Below, one piece after another: positions 19,341-28,306 of a stretch of DNA of 64,000 nucleotides. The stretch covers positions 18,625 to 82,624 of the forward strand of contig CAZBLH010000006.1 in the NCBI GenBank assembly GCA_964492775.1, given 5' to 3'. Under the pieces are notes generated by a model, which searched no databases, was not told the DNA's origin, and worked only from the letters and a program-made list of their open reading frames with translations. The DNA comes from WRDS01 sp964492775 (GTDB lineage: Bacteria > Actinomycetota > Coriobacteriia > Anaerosomatales > PHET01). Positions within the stretch are counted from its first letter, which is position 1. The number at the start of each line of letters is the position of its first letter. The translations under genes were made by a program, and so were the position numbers.

Positions 19341-19963
19341 TGACGCATATGAGCGAGCTTGGCACATCATCGCTTCAAGAGCTGCGTGAGCTGATGGGAG
19401 ACTGCACGCGGTGCGCGTTGGGCGAAACGCGCACGACGCTCGTGTTCGGCGTGGGTGACGAGCACGCACGCGTGATGCTTATCGGCGAGGCCCCGGGGCG
19501 CAACGAGGACCTGAAAGGCGAGCCGTTCGTTGGGGCTGCGGGCAAGCTGCTCGACGAGCTGCTTGCGCATGCGGGGCTCCGTCGGGAAGAGGTCTACATC
19601 GCCAACGTGCTCAAGTGCCGCCCCCCGGGCAACCGTGACCCGCTTCCTGCCGAGATTGAGGTCTGCGTGCCGTATCTGCGCGAACAGGTGCGGCTGGTGG
19701 ACCCGGACGTGCTCGTCACACTCGGCAACTTCGCCACGAAGCTGGTGCTCAAGACCGATGTGGGTATCACTCGACTCCACGGCAAACCAGAGCAGGCGGG
19801 GCGGTTCACCGTGCTGCCGATCTACCATCCGGCCGCAGCGCTCTACGATAGCTCGAAGAAGGACGCGCTCTTCGCCGATTTCGCCACGCTCAGGACGCTT
19901 CTTGAGACACGTGATTCCGGGGGCACGAAGACAGCCGAGCCGACGCAGGAGACTTTGTGCTGA
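19340..19963 (+). CDS. udg: Uracil-DNA glycosylase, family 4 (Fe-S type)
   Basis: Family 4 UDGs remove uracil from DNA and carry a 4Fe-4S cluster. The 207-residue product shows the active-site motif GEAPGRNEDLKGEPFVGAAG (Glu50 onward), the C-terminal HPAA motif, and the four cluster cysteines: Cys22 and Cys25 in CTRC, one in VLKCRPPGNRDP, and one in EVCVPYL. The ATG overlaps the nitroreductase stop by one base; ATG 19349 is an alternative start. tsaE starts within its last codons. Confidence 0.93.
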   Translation: MTHMSELGTSSLQELRELMGDCTRCALGETRTTLVFGVGDEHARVMLIGEAPGRNEDLKGEPFVGAAGKLLDELLAHAGLRREEVYIANVLKCRPPGNRDPLPAEIEVCVPYLREQVRLVDPDVLVTLGNFATKLVLKTDVGITRLHGKPEQAGRFTVLPIYHPAAALYDSSKKDALFADFATLRTLLETRDSGGTKTAEPTQETLC

Positions 19964-20499
19964 GGGCGCTGGTGCTACATTCGGAATCAGCTGAATCGAC
20001 GCAGGCGGCGGGCGAGGCGCTTGCGCCGCTCTTGCAAGGCGGCGACGTGCTACTGCTCGCCGGCGATCTCGGCGCGGGCAAGACGCAGCTGACGAAGGGG
20101 CTAGCCGCAGGCCTTGGGGTCGGCGATGCCGTGACGAGTCCGACCTTCAACATCCTGCTGGTGCATGAAGGGGTCCTGCCCTTGTACCACTTCGACCTGT
20201 ACCGCCTCGAGCGGGAGGAGCAGCTCTACGACATCGACTACTTCGGGATGCTCGAGTCAGACGGAGTCGCGGTCGTCGAATGGGGCGACAAGTTCGCGGG
20301 AGCTTTCCCGCGTGACGGGCTGCTGGTCACACTTGAGATCGAGGGAGACGAGGCGCGCCGCATCGAGGTTATGAGCCTCGGGCAGCGTGGGTGTCAGCTT
20401 GCCGAGCAGTGGGCGGTTGCAGCCGCAGATGTCGGCGGGTTGAGCGTGGAGAGCGATGACTGGCCGCAGCCCGACAGCTCGGCGAGTGACGCGCAATGA
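19957..20499 (+). CDS. tsaE: tRNA t6A synthesis ATPase TsaE
   Basis: TsaE is the ATPase that resets the TsaBD complex during threonylcarbamoyladenosine formation on tRNAs reading ANN codons. The Walker A motif GDLGAGKTQLTKG, the switch text SPTFNILLVHEG, YHFDLYRLE, and VVEWGDKF all match the family. At 180 residues it is about 25 longer than average, with an acidic, low-complexity tail. GTG 19957 lies inside the udg end, and the stop overlaps the next start as ATGA, so TsaE and its partners are translationally coupled. Confidence 0.94.
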   Translation: MLRALVLHSESAESTQAAGEALAPLLQGGDVLLLAGDLGAGKTQLTKGLAAGLGVGDAVTSPTFNILLVHEGVLPLYHFDLYRLEREEQLYDIDYFGMLESDGVAVVEWGDKFAGAFPRDGLLVTLEIEGDEARRIEVMSLGQRGCQLAEQWAVAAADVGGLSVESDDWPQPDSSASDAQ

Positions 20500-22892
20500 C
20501 GAGCCGCCTCGTTCTTGCCGTCGACACCTCCACCGAGGTGCTCGCCATCGGCCTCGGGTACCGGCGTGGGATGGATGTTGAGCCGGTGCGCTCGCTCGCC
20601 ATCGAGTCGCCGCGGCGGGCTAACGCGGAGCTGCTGCCCCGAGTGGCAGCTGAGCTCAAGGACCTCGGGCTCAGCGTGTCCGAGATTGCCGAGGTCGTGG
20701 TCGGGCTCGGACCCGGCTCGTTCACGGGCGTGAGGATCGGGGTTGCGACGGCCAAAGGGGTAGCGCACGGTCTCGGCGTGCCCCTGCACGGCGTCGGCAC
20801 GCTCGACGCCGTCGCGTGGCGCGTTCTGGCCTCCCGAGCAGTCTCGCCGGGTGCGCTCGTCATGGTGCTCGGCGATGCGATGCGCGGCGAGGTGTACCCG
20901 GCTCTCTTCCGCGTGTCCGGGGACGCGACGGGCATCGTCCGGCTCACCGCAGATCGCGTCGCCAAGCCTGCAGATGTGATCTCGGAGTGGGCGGTATCGC
21001 TCGGCGAGAGGGCCTACGTAGCTGGGAATGGCCTCGCAAAGTACGCCGGGGAGTTCGAGGCTGGGCTCGGCGAGCGGCTGGCCTGCGTGCCGCGTGATCT
21101 CTGGGCGCCTGACGGGGCATCGCTGCTGGCAGCGTACGCCGACGCGCGCGCCCGCGGAGCGGCAGGCGACGGCGAGCCCGCGCTGGTGCTGCCGATCTAC
21201 ACGCGCCTGTCGGATGCGGAGGAGACCGAGCGCGCTCGGGCGGCGGCCGGTGGTTCGGCCGCGGGCGATGCGGCGGTTCCAGCCACCGGCGTTGTGGGTC
21301 CGGATGCTGCGGGAGCGCCGCGGTCGTCGTCGATCACTCTGCGGCCGATGACCCCTGCCGACCTGCTGGAGGTACTCGCCATCGAGCGCGCGTCCTTCTC
21401 GGATGCGTGGACCGAGGGCATGTTTGCCGAGGACCTTGAGGCCCCCGGACGTGCGTGGATCGTGGCTGTGGACGAGGGGCGGATCGTCGGCTACGGTGGC
21501 GTCGCAGTGCTCGTTGACGAGGCCCACATCATGAACTTGGCCGTGGGCGAGGAGCGGCGCGGTGAAGGGATAGGGCGCGCGCTGTTCGCTCGGCTGAAGA
21601 GCGAGGCGCTTGATCGCGATGCACAGCTGATCACCCTTGAGGTCCGCGAGACGAACACCGTGGCGACTGCGCTCTACGAGTCAGAGGGGCTGAGCGTCGC
21701 AGGTATGCGACGCGGCTACTACGCCGATACGGGCGAGAACGCGCTCATCATGTGGGGACCTGCGTCACAAACGCCGGGCCAAGCATCCGAGCACGATGCT
21801 GGCTGTGAGCTTTCAGAGCCCGTCGCCGGCGCATCCGGCGACCTGATACTGGCGATTGAGAGCAGCTGCGACGAGTCGGCTGCGGCAGTTCTGCTCGGCG
21901 GACGGGAGGTCCTCTCGAGTGTCGTGGCGTCTCAGGTGGACTTCCACGCGCGGTTCGGTGGCGTGGTCCCCGAGATTGCAAGCCGGAAGCACACAGAGGC
22001 GATCGTCGGTGTGGTCGAAGAGGCAATGAGGCGAGCAGGGGAGAGACTATCCTGCCGAGGAACCTTGCCCTTCTCGGCGCTCGACGCCATCGCGGTCACG
22101 CAGGCGCCCGGGCTTATCGGCGCGCTTGTCGTCGGGCTTGCGTACGCGAAAGGCCTATCGCTGGCCACGGGGCTGCCGCTTGTGGGCGTGAACCATCTCG
22201 AAGGCCACATCTTCGCGAACGTGTTGGCCGACCCCGAGGTTGCGCCGCCACTCGTCGCGCTGGTGGTCTCGGGCGGCCACACGTCGCTCGTGCACATGCC
22301 CGAGTGGGGCGTGTACCGGACGCTCGGTGAGACGCTCGACGATGCGGCAGGGGAGGCGTTCGACAAGGTCGCCAAGGTGCTCGGCCTTGGCTACCCTGGT
22401 GGGCCGGTGCTGTCGGGTCTAGCTGCCGAGGGAAACCCGCGGGCCATCGACTTCCCGCGCGCGATGATGAGGAGCGGTGACTACGCGTTCTCGCTTTCGG
22501 GCCTTAAGACCGCCGTGATCAACTACATCCGCCATGAGCGCGAGGCGGGGCGCGAGATCGACCTTCCTGATCTCGCTGCTAGCTTCCAGGCCGCGATCAT
22601 AGACGTGCAGGTCGCCAAGTCGGTGCGAGCGGTCGAGGAGACGGGCGCGACCGCATTCTGCCTGGCGGGAGGTGTCGCGGCGAATCCCGCGCTGCGCGAG
22701 GCGCTGAGGGCGGCGATTGAGCCGCTCGGCGTGTACGTTAGCGTTCCACCGATGCAGCTCTGCACTGACAATGCTGCCATGATCGCGGCGGCCGGTCAGT
22801 ACCGCTTCGAGCGGGGAGAGACCCTCGGGCTCGATGCCGAGGCAAGTGCGAGTGCACCGCTCGACACGGTGTCTTCCGGGTACAACTCTTAA
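20496..22892 (+). CDS. tsaBD: TsaB-RimI-TsaD triple fusion
   Basis: One uninterrupted 798-residue frame joins three proteins. Residues about 1-250 are TsaB (VLAVDTSTEVLAIGL, GLGPGSFTGVRIG). Residues about 280-420 are a RimI-type N-acetyltransferase (ITLRPMTPADL, LAVGEERRGEGIGRAL, TNTVATALYESEG). Residues about 449-798 are TsaD (AIESSCDES, VNHLEGHIFA metal motif, VVSGGHTSLV, GGVAANPALRE). TsaB and TsaD form the t6A transferase core; RimI acetylates N-termini, classically of ribosomal protein S18. Linkers rich in Ala and Gly separate the domains. I infer that the fusion fixes a 1:1 ratio of TsaB to TsaD. Confidence 0.95.
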   Translation: MTSRLVLAVDTSTEVLAIGLGYRRGMDVEPVRSLAIESPRRANAELLPRVAAELKDLGLSVSEIAEVVVGLGPGSFTGVRIGVATAKGVAHGLGVPLHGVGTLDAVAWRVLASRAVSPGALVMVLGDAMRGEVYPALFRVSGDATGIVRLTADRVAKPADVISEWAVSLGERAYVAGNGLAKYAGEFEAGLGERLACVPRDLWAPDGASLLAAYADARARGAAGDGEPALVLPIYTRLSDAEETERARAAAGGSAAGDAAVPATGVVGPDAAGAPRSSSITLRPMTPADLLEVLAIERASFSDAWTEGMFAEDLEAPGRAWIVAVDEGRIVGYGGVAVLVDEAHIMNLAVGEERRGEGIGRALFARLKSEALDRDAQLITLEVRETNTVATALYESEGLSVAGMRRGYYADTGENALIMWGPASQTPGQASEHDAGCELSEPVAGASGDLILAIESSCDESAAAVLLGGREVLSSVVASQVDFHARFGGVVPEIASRKHTEAIVGVVEEAMRRAGERLSCRGTLPFSALDAIAVTQAPGLIGALVVGLAYAKGLSLATGLPLVGVNHLEGHIFANVLADPEVAPPLVALVVSGGHTSLVHMPEWGVYRTLGETLDDAAGEAFDKVAKVLGLGYPGGPVLSGLAAEGNPRAIDFPRAMMRSGDYAFSLSGLKTAVINYIRHEREAGREIDLPDLAASFQAAIIDVQVAKSVRAVEETGATAFCLAGGVAANPALREALRAAIEPLGVYVSVPPMQLCTDNAAMIAAAGQYRFERGETLGLDAEASASAPLDTVSSGYNS

Positions 22893-22919
22893 GAGACGGT
22901 TTGCGTACCTGGAGGGTCT

Positions 22920-23192
22920 ATGTGCTGCTGGCTCGTGCTCGCGTGGGCGTTCGCTCCGCGTGTCGTTCTTGTGCTGATGGCGATTCTAAACGATAGGATC
23001 AGCGCGGCATTCGGGAACATCTGGTTGCCGCTGCTCGGCTTCTTCCTCATGCCGTGGACGACGCTTGTCTACACGCTCACCGCGCCGGGGGGCTTGGGCT
23101 TCGTCGATATTGTGCTCCTCGTCATCGCCGTTCTCGCCGATCTGGGAGCATGGGGCGGGGGAGCCAGCGAGAGGGCCAAGCGCTCGAGGTGA
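22920..23192 (+). CDS. Small multi-pass membrane protein, function unknown
   Basis: A 90-residue protein with three hydrophobic stretches: LVLAWAFAPRVVLVLMAIL, WLPLLGFFLMPWTTLVYTLT, and FVDIVLLVIAVLADLGAW. GGAGG (22911-22915) gives ATG 22920 a good ribosome-binding site. The central PLLGFFLMPWTTL pattern recurs in small actinobacterial membrane proteins as far as I recall, but I cannot assign a function. It begins 27 bases after the tsaD-fusion stop and may be in the same transcript. Confidence 0.7.
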   Translation: MCCWLVLAWAFAPRVVLVLMAILNDRISAAFGNIWLPLLGFFLMPWTTLVYTLTAPGGLGFVDIVLLVIAVLADLGAWGGGASERAKRSR

Positions 23193-23247
23193 CGCTGCGT
23201 GCCGGTGGCAACACGGCCCGGTGTCGATCGGGTGAGAGCAGACTTGA

Positions 23248-23409
23248 CCGAATCCAGTTCCTGACCGCCCGGCGACGCGCCAGGAGGCGGGCGACGTGCG
23301 GAGCGATCTCGACGCGCGCGTGATGGCGGAAGCCTTCTTCGCGCTTACCTCGCAGATTGTCATGAGCGGACAAGCACTCACCGGGAGTCCGAGCCCGCGT
23401 ACGGCGTGA
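23248..23409 (+). pseudogene. Possible remnant of a TetR-type regulator C-terminus
   Basis: Within a 289-base non-coding gap, one frame is open for 53 codons before TGA at 23407. It reads like the end of a TetR-family regulator, including GDVRSDLDARVMAEAFFALT. Upstream the frame is closed by TGA at 23245 and again at 23233, and no DNA-binding domain is recognisable. I read it as a decayed gene fragment beside the membrane-protein gene that follows. Chance resemblance cannot be excluded. Confidence 0.3.
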
Positions 23410-23481
23410 GCGCACAGGAGGCAGCAAGGCAACCACTCGACATCTTCCTCACCGGTGTGGGAGCGAAAGGAGTCGATATCG

Positions 23482-24456
23482 ATGACTGAGGCTACGTACG
23501 ATACTGCGCATGCGGGCTACCGGCGTCTTGCCCTACTGTGTTTCGCGATCGCGCTGGCCGTCGGCATCACCGCGGCGATCGGGATCTTCGCTCGCGGTGA
23601 CGGCTCAACCGCGACCGGCATGAGCATCCGCGGCGAGGCCATCGAGTACGCCACCACAGGCGTCTACGCCTTCAACGACCAGCGAATCGTCGCCGAGGGT
23701 GTCGGTTGGGACGTTGTCACGCTCGTGCTGGCCGTCCCCGTGCTGCTGGCGATGCTACCCGCGCTCGCCCGCGGCTCGTTCCGGGCACGCCTGCTCGCGC
23801 TTGGGGTGCTCAGCTACTTCTTCTACCAGTACCTCATGTACGCCGTGGCTTGGGCGTTGGGTCCGTTGTTCCCCGCGTTCATCGTGCTGTTCGTGGCGTC
23901 GGCGACGGCTATCGTGTGGCTCGTCTCGACTATCCGAATCGTCGAGTTGCCGCAGCGTTTCTCGGCAGGGTTTCCGAGACGCGAGATGATCGCCTTCTGC
24001 GTGTTTGCGGCACTGCTGCTCATCGGGATGTGGAGCGTTCGCATCACACGTGGTCTCGCTGGCGACCTTGAGGGTGCGGCGCTTTTGGGGATGACGACCC
24101 TTGCCGTCCAGGCACTCGATCTCGGCGTCATCGTGCCGCTTTCCGTCGCCACTGCGGTTCTGCTGTGGCAACGCCGCGCGTGGGGCTACCTGCTCGCGCC
24201 TGTGATCGCGGTCAAAGGCGTGACGATGGCCGCCGCCATCTGCGCGATGCTCATTTCGGCGGCGATCGTAGAGGGGTCGCTGGAGGTTGTGCCGTTCGTC
24301 ATCTTCACGGTGATGGCGACTGCGGCTGTGTTCATCACACGCAAGGCCCTGAAGAGCGTGATCCCAGCCGCAGACACGCCGGCCGGTGCGAGTGGCACCG
24401 GCCGGCAGATACGTTCGTGTGGCAGTGGCAGACCCGGAGCGCCTACCCTTCGATGA
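23482..24456 (+). CDS. Integral membrane protein with about eight helices
   Basis: I do not recognise the family of this 324-residue protein. It has about eight hydrophobic segments, beginning LALLCFAIALAVGITAAIG, with an external loop of about 45 residues after the first (STATGMSIRGEAIEYATTGV). The C-terminal tail is basic. No catalytic motif is visible. ATG 23482 has AAAGGAG (23466-23472) nine bases upstream; an in-frame GTG at 23455 lacks such a site. The 3' end overlaps the convergent glutamate-synthase-like gene by 14 bases. Confidence 0.75.
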   Translation: MTEATYDTAHAGYRRLALLCFAIALAVGITAAIGIFARGDGSTATGMSIRGEAIEYATTGVYAFNDQRIVAEGVGWDVVTLVLAVPVLLAMLPALARGSFRARLLALGVLSYFFYQYLMYAVAWALGPLFPAFIVLFVASATAIVWLVSTIRIVELPQRFSAGFPRREMIAFCVFAALLLIGMWSVRITRGLAGDLEGAALLGMTTLAVQALDLGVIVPLSVATAVLLWQRRAWGYLLAPVIAVKGVTMAAAICAMLISAAIVEGSLEVVPFVIFTVMATAAVFITRKALKSVIPAADTPAGASGTGRQIRSCGSGRPGAPTLR

Positions 24457-26035
24457 TGCGCAGCGCCTCTTCGCGGTACGCATCCATAACGTAGGGGATG
24501 CCTGAGATTTTGGCGGCCTCGGGCGTGAGCGCCATGAGGTCCGAGCGCCCGATAGCGTCGAGCCTCATGTTGCGCGAGCCGCTCATGAGCTGCTGGAGGC
24601 CTACCTTGATCCGGTCGGCGTAGGTGAAGACCGCGACCGCACCGAGCGGAAACGAGTCGACCTCTCGTCCATACATGGACTTGAGTGTCTCGTAGGTGAC
24701 GAAGATCTCCTCCTTTGTGGAGCCGAACTGGCTCACGGTCTTGGGGAGGTCCTGTTCCTTGAGCCACACGTCGATGTTCTTGCCGACGAACGCGGGAATC
24801 ATGAGAGCGCGGCCCATGCAGACGGCCTTGGTGTGCGGGGCACTCAGCGCGAGAACCTTGAAGACATGATCTTCCGTTGAGAAGCCGCCGCCCATCGCGA
24901 TGTCAGGGACGTACGCGCCCTGCGCGGCCAGGCGTCCTGCCAGCTCGTTGACCATGCACTGCAGGTAGAAGGTCGGGACGCCCCACTCCTCCATCATGCG
25001 CCACGGGCTCATGCCAGTGCCGCCGGGAGCACCGTCGATGGTGAGCAGATCGATCTTGGCGTTGGACGCCCACTTCATCGCCATGGCGAGCTCGCGCATC
25101 GGGTACGCGCCGGTCTTGAGCGTGACCCGCTTGGCGCCCAGGTCGCGCAGGCGCTGCACCTCCGAGTAGAACGCCTCCTCATCGGCGAAGCCGAGGCGGC
25201 TGTGGCGCTCGAACTGGCGGATCGCGCCGTCGCGGAAGGCGGCCTGAATCGCCGGGTCGAATGGGTCGGGGGTGACCAGGTAGCCGCGCTCCTGAAGCTG
25301 CAGTGCGCGGTCGAGAGAGTCGACCTTGATCTCGCCGCCGATGCACTTCGCGCCCTGGCCCCATTTGAGCTCGACTGTGGTCACACCGAGCTTCTCGATG
25401 ACATACTCGGCAACTCCGAGCCGCGAGTCCTCGACATTGATCTGCACGAGGATGTCGCCGTAGCCCTCTTCCTGGTAGCGGCGGTACATCTCGACTCGGC
25501 GTTCCATGTCTGGGGCGCGGACGACCTTGCCGCGCTCGTCACGCTCGAGCTGCGGATCGATTCCGCAGACATTCTCGCCGCAGACGATCGAGATCCCGGA
25601 GATGGCCGCTCCGATGGCCAAGCTCTCCCAGTGCTTGCGGGCGATCTCGGTTGAGCCGAGCGCTCCAGTGAAGATCGGCACCCGCATCCGGACCTTGTTC
25701 TCGTACCCGAACTCGGTCTCAGTGTCGACGAGGGTGAACAGCGTATTGTCGGGATTCCCCTCGACGCCCTCGGGCAACCCCTCCGCGCCCATTGCGTAAC
25801 CCATTATGTTCAGGTGCGAGTAGTCGATGGGATAGTCCTTGTCGGCGCCGGCCGTGATCTCCCCGAACGGGCTCGGGTAGATGACTTCGCGTCCGCGGAA
25901 GGAGGCCTTGAAGACCTCACAGTTTCCCCGGCAGCTGTCCAAGCAGCGGCTGCACAGGCCTGACCCAGGTACGATGAACTTCGAACGGTTTGCCGTTTGC
26001 GTGGCATCGTGTCCGCTCGGGCATTGCAGGTTCAT
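24443..26035 (-). CDS. FMN-binding glutamate-synthase-like protein with Cys-rich N-terminus
   Basis: The bulk of this 530-residue protein is the FMN-binding TIM-barrel of glutamate synthase: LKWGQGAKCIGGEIKV, RVTLKTGAYPM, LLTIDGAPGGTGMSPWRMMEEWG, and VCMGRALMIPAF. It has no glutamine amidotransferase domain and no C-terminal beta-helix of classical GltB. An unusual N-terminus holds five cysteines within 40 residues (QCPSGH, then LCSRCLDSCRGNCEVF), plus VCGENVCG further in, suggesting an iron-sulfur site. The start at 26035 follows GGAAGGAAGG on the minus strand. It is divergent from glnA, pointing to ammonium assimilation, but the actual reaction is unproven. Confidence 0.82.
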   Translation of the reverse strand: MNLQCPSGHDATQTANRSKFIVPGSGLCSRCLDSCRGNCEVFKASFRGREVIYPSPFGEITAGADKDYPIDYSHLNIMGYAMGAEGLPEGVEGNPDNTLFTLVDTETEFGYENKVRMRVPIFTGALGSTEIARKHWESLAIGAAISGISIVCGENVCGIDPQLERDERGKVVRAPDMERRVEMYRRYQEEGYGDILVQINVEDSRLGVAEYVIEKLGVTTVELKWGQGAKCIGGEIKVDSLDRALQLQERGYLVTPDPFDPAIQAAFRDGAIRQFERHSRLGFADEEAFYSEVQRLRDLGAKRVTLKTGAYPMRELAMAMKWASNAKIDLLTIDGAPGGTGMSPWRMMEEWGVPTFYLQCMVNELAGRLAAQGAYVPDIAMGGGFSTEDHVFKVLALSAPHTKAVCMGRALMIPAFVGKNIDVWLKEQDLPKTVSQFGSTKEEIFVTYETLKSMYGREVDSFPLGAVAVFTYADRIKVGLQQLMSGSRNMRLDAIGRSDLMALTPEAAKISGIPYVMDAYREEALRIIEG

Positions 26036-26159
26036 GACGCCTTCCTTCCCCCAGCCCATCTCAACAAAGCTGTAGTTGCCGACATCCTCCCGGTAAACGA
26101 ACTACAATGGCAATCTAACTGAAATCGCCCAGAAATACTTGTATGAAGGGAATGCCGAG

Positions 26160-27488
26160 ATGCCGCAGCAACTGAGGGACGACGCCATCAACTCGATCAA
26201 GAGCCGTGGCGTCGAGTTCATCCACCTGTGGTTCACCGACGTCCTCGGATTCCTGAAGACGTTCGTCATCACGATCGACGAGCTCGATGCGGCGATGAAT
26301 GAGGGGATGGGCTTCGACGGTTCCTCGATCCAGGGATTTGCACGGATCGAAGAGAGCGACATGATCGCGCTCCCAGACCCTAACACGCTGCAGATCCTGC
26401 CTTGGCGAGCGGACGGGCAGCTCGTGGCCACTATGTTCTGCGACATCGTCACGCCTGATGGCGACCCGTACGAAGGCGATCCGCGTTACGTCTTGAAGCG
26501 AGTGCTCAAGCGGGCCGCGGACATGGGCTACACGTTCTATGTGGGGCCTGAGCTCGAGTATTACTACCTCAAGAATGATTACAGCACCGAGCTGCTCGAC
26601 CACGGCGGCTACTTCGACATGACCACCCGGGACCTCGCTATGGACCTGCGTACGCAGACGGTGCGCACCCTAAAGGACTTCGGCATCCGGGTTGAGTACA
26701 GTCACCACGAGGTCGGCCCCAGCCAGCACGAGATCGACCTGCGCTATGACGAAGGCCTGAAGATGGCTGACGCCGTGATGACCTACCGCCTTGTGGTCAA
26801 GGAGGTCGCCCAGCTCAACGGTGCGCACGCGACGTTCATGCCTAAGCCCGTGTACGGTGAGGCCGGAAGCGGCATGCACGTACACCAGTCGCTGTTCAAG
26901 GGTGACCGCAACGCATTCTACGACCCCAACGGCAGGTACCACCTCTCCAAGGATGCCGAGGGCTACGTCGCTGGGCTGCTGCATCACGCACCAGCATTCG
27001 CAGCGGTCACGAACCAGTGGGTGAACTCGTACAAGCGGCTCGTATCCGGCTTCGAGGCGCCTGTGTATATCTGCTGGGCGCACCGGAATCGCTCGGCTCT
27101 CGTCCGCGTGCCGATGTACAAGCCTGGGAAGGAACAGGCGACCCGAGTCGAGCTGCGTTCGCCGGACCCGGCAGCCAACCCGTACTTGGCATTCGCGGTC
27201 ATGCTCGCCGCCGGTCTCGACGGCATCGAGCGAGGCCTCGAGCTTCCGGCAGACGTCACCGAAGATGTGTACGAGCTGTCGGCTGCCGAGCGCGCCGCCC
27301 GGGGCATCTCTCAGCTCCCGGAGAACCTGCGCCAGGCGACCGACGAGCTTGAAACCAGCGAGCTGATGCGCGATACGCTCGGCCCACAGGTCCACGAGTG
27401 GCTCGTGCGCAATCAGCGCATGGAGTGGAACGAGTACCGCACCCGCGTGACCCCGTGGGAGCTGGAGTCGTACCTGCCGCTGCTGTAG
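26160..27488 (+). CDS. glnA: Glutamine synthetase, type I
   Basis: GlnA makes glutamine from glutamate, ammonia and ATP. The 442-residue product shows GFDGSSIQGF, the metal-binding GPELEYYYL (variant of the EFF motif), NGAHATFMPKP, GSGMHVHQSL, and the glutamate-binding RSPDPAANPYLAFAVML. The region DVTEDVYELSAAERAARGI replaces the tyrosine motif that is adenylylated in GSI-beta enzymes, so this is the GSI-alpha type, normally controlled by feedback and regulators. ATG 26160 has AAGGGA eight bases upstream; TTG 26139 is the upstream alternative. Confidence 0.95.
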   Translation: MPQQLRDDAINSIKSRGVEFIHLWFTDVLGFLKTFVITIDELDAAMNEGMGFDGSSIQGFARIEESDMIALPDPNTLQILPWRADGQLVATMFCDIVTPDGDPYEGDPRYVLKRVLKRAADMGYTFYVGPELEYYYLKNDYSTELLDHGGYFDMTTRDLAMDLRTQTVRTLKDFGIRVEYSHHEVGPSQHEIDLRYDEGLKMADAVMTYRLVVKEVAQLNGAHATFMPKPVYGEAGSGMHVHQSLFKGDRNAFYDPNGRYHLSKDAEGYVAGLLHHAPAFAAVTNQWVNSYKRLVSGFEAPVYICWAHRNRSALVRVPMYKPGKEQATRVELRSPDPAANPYLAFAVMLAAGLDGIERGLELPADVTEDVYELSAAERAARGISQLPENLRQATDELETSELMRDTLGPQVHEWLVRNQRMEWNEYRTRVTPWELESYLPLL

Positions 27489-27529
27489 GGGCGCGAACCG
27501 CAGGCTGGATCAGAAGAAACCGGCGTCGC

Positions 27530-28159
27530 CTACTGGTGCTCGCCGTCGGCGGCCCACGCCTTGAGCCACTGCTCCATGGAGGCATCGACGAGGTAGACGA
27601 TGCGCTTCTTCGCCTCTTCGGCGGTGATCACCTCACCGAGCTTGCCGAACATGCGGCCGGAGATGATGAGCGACACCAGTCCGTGGTTCATCGCCCACGA
27701 CAGGTTGACGATCTCGACGGGATTCTCGGCCGGGCGCAACACGCCCTCCTCGATGAGGCGCTTCACCACCTCGAGGTAGCAGAAGTACGAGCGGCGGCGG
27801 GAGCCGGAGCGGTCGGCTGAGTAGCCCTGCTGCCGCTCGAACATCAGCCGGTAGAGGTTAGGGTGCTCGACGCCCCACGTCACATACCCGCGTGCGCGGG
27901 CGCGCAGCACGTCTATCCCTGACATCCCCGCTTCGGCCTGGTCCTGCGCTTCCGCGAACCAGTCGAAGGCGCGGTCGACCGCAGCCTCAAGCAGTTCACT
28001 CTTGTCTTTGTAGTAGAGGTAGATCGTTGTCGCGCTGATGCCGAGCTTCTCGGCGACCTCGCGCAGCTTCAGGCACTCGAAGCCGTTCTCGTCGATGAGG
28101 TCCGTCGTCACGCGGAGTATGTCGACCGCCAGTGCCGGATTCGCCGGTCGTGCTGCCAT
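27530..28159 (-). CDS. TetR/AcrR-family repressor
   Basis: The 209-residue product has the TetR helix-turn-helix at about residues 28-50 (KLREVAEKLGISATTIYLYYKDK) followed by a ligand-binding domain of the AcrR C-terminal type (EHPNLYRLMFERQQ). It is divergent from a MacB-like ABC pair, and the 178-base gap between them holds three near-identical 10-mers, so it most likely represses itself and the transporter. The inducer is unknown. It is convergent with glnA, 41 bases away. Confidence 0.9.
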   Translation of the reverse strand: MAARPANPALAVDILRVTTDLIDENGFECLKLREVAEKLGISATTIYLYYKDKSELLEAAVDRAFDWFAEAQDQAEAGMSGIDVLRARARGYVTWGVEHPNLYRLMFERQQGYSADRSGSRRRSYFCYLEVVKRLIEEGVLRPAENPVEIVNLSWAMNHGLVSLIISGRMFGKLGEVITAEEAKKRIVYLVDASMEQWLKAWAADGEHQ

Positions 28160-28182
28160 CTGATCACCCGTCCCCTTATAGC

Positions 28183-28306
28183 TTACGAAAGTAACTTAAC
28201 GGAGTTCGCTTATTAGAGTCAAGCCGAGATTCCTCTAGAAAACGTTGTTGACACCTCGAATTGACAAGAGTAAGTTAACACGCATCAGATAACGCGGTTA
28301 AGTTAA
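28183..28306. promoter_or_regulatory. Divergent promoter region with three operator-like repeats
   Basis: Three copies of a 10-mer are present: GTTAAGTTAC on the minus strand at 28191-28200, GTTAACTTAC on the minus strand at 28270-28279, and GTTAAGTTAA on the plus strand at 28297-28306. The first adjoins a palindrome, TTACGAAAGTAA (28183-28194). Two perfect -35 hexamers TTGACA (28248-28253, 28261-28266) point to the ABC genes, with weak -10 boxes inside the repeats. On the minus strand TTGACT (28222-28217) faces tetR, and its -10 would fall on the first repeat. The layout fits TetR autoregulation and transporter repression. Confidence 0.6.

Noticed and set aside
23054..23323. 89-codon plus-strand frame overlapping the small membrane protein
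   Set aside because: Arg/His-rich shadow of the 22920 gene without a start signal.
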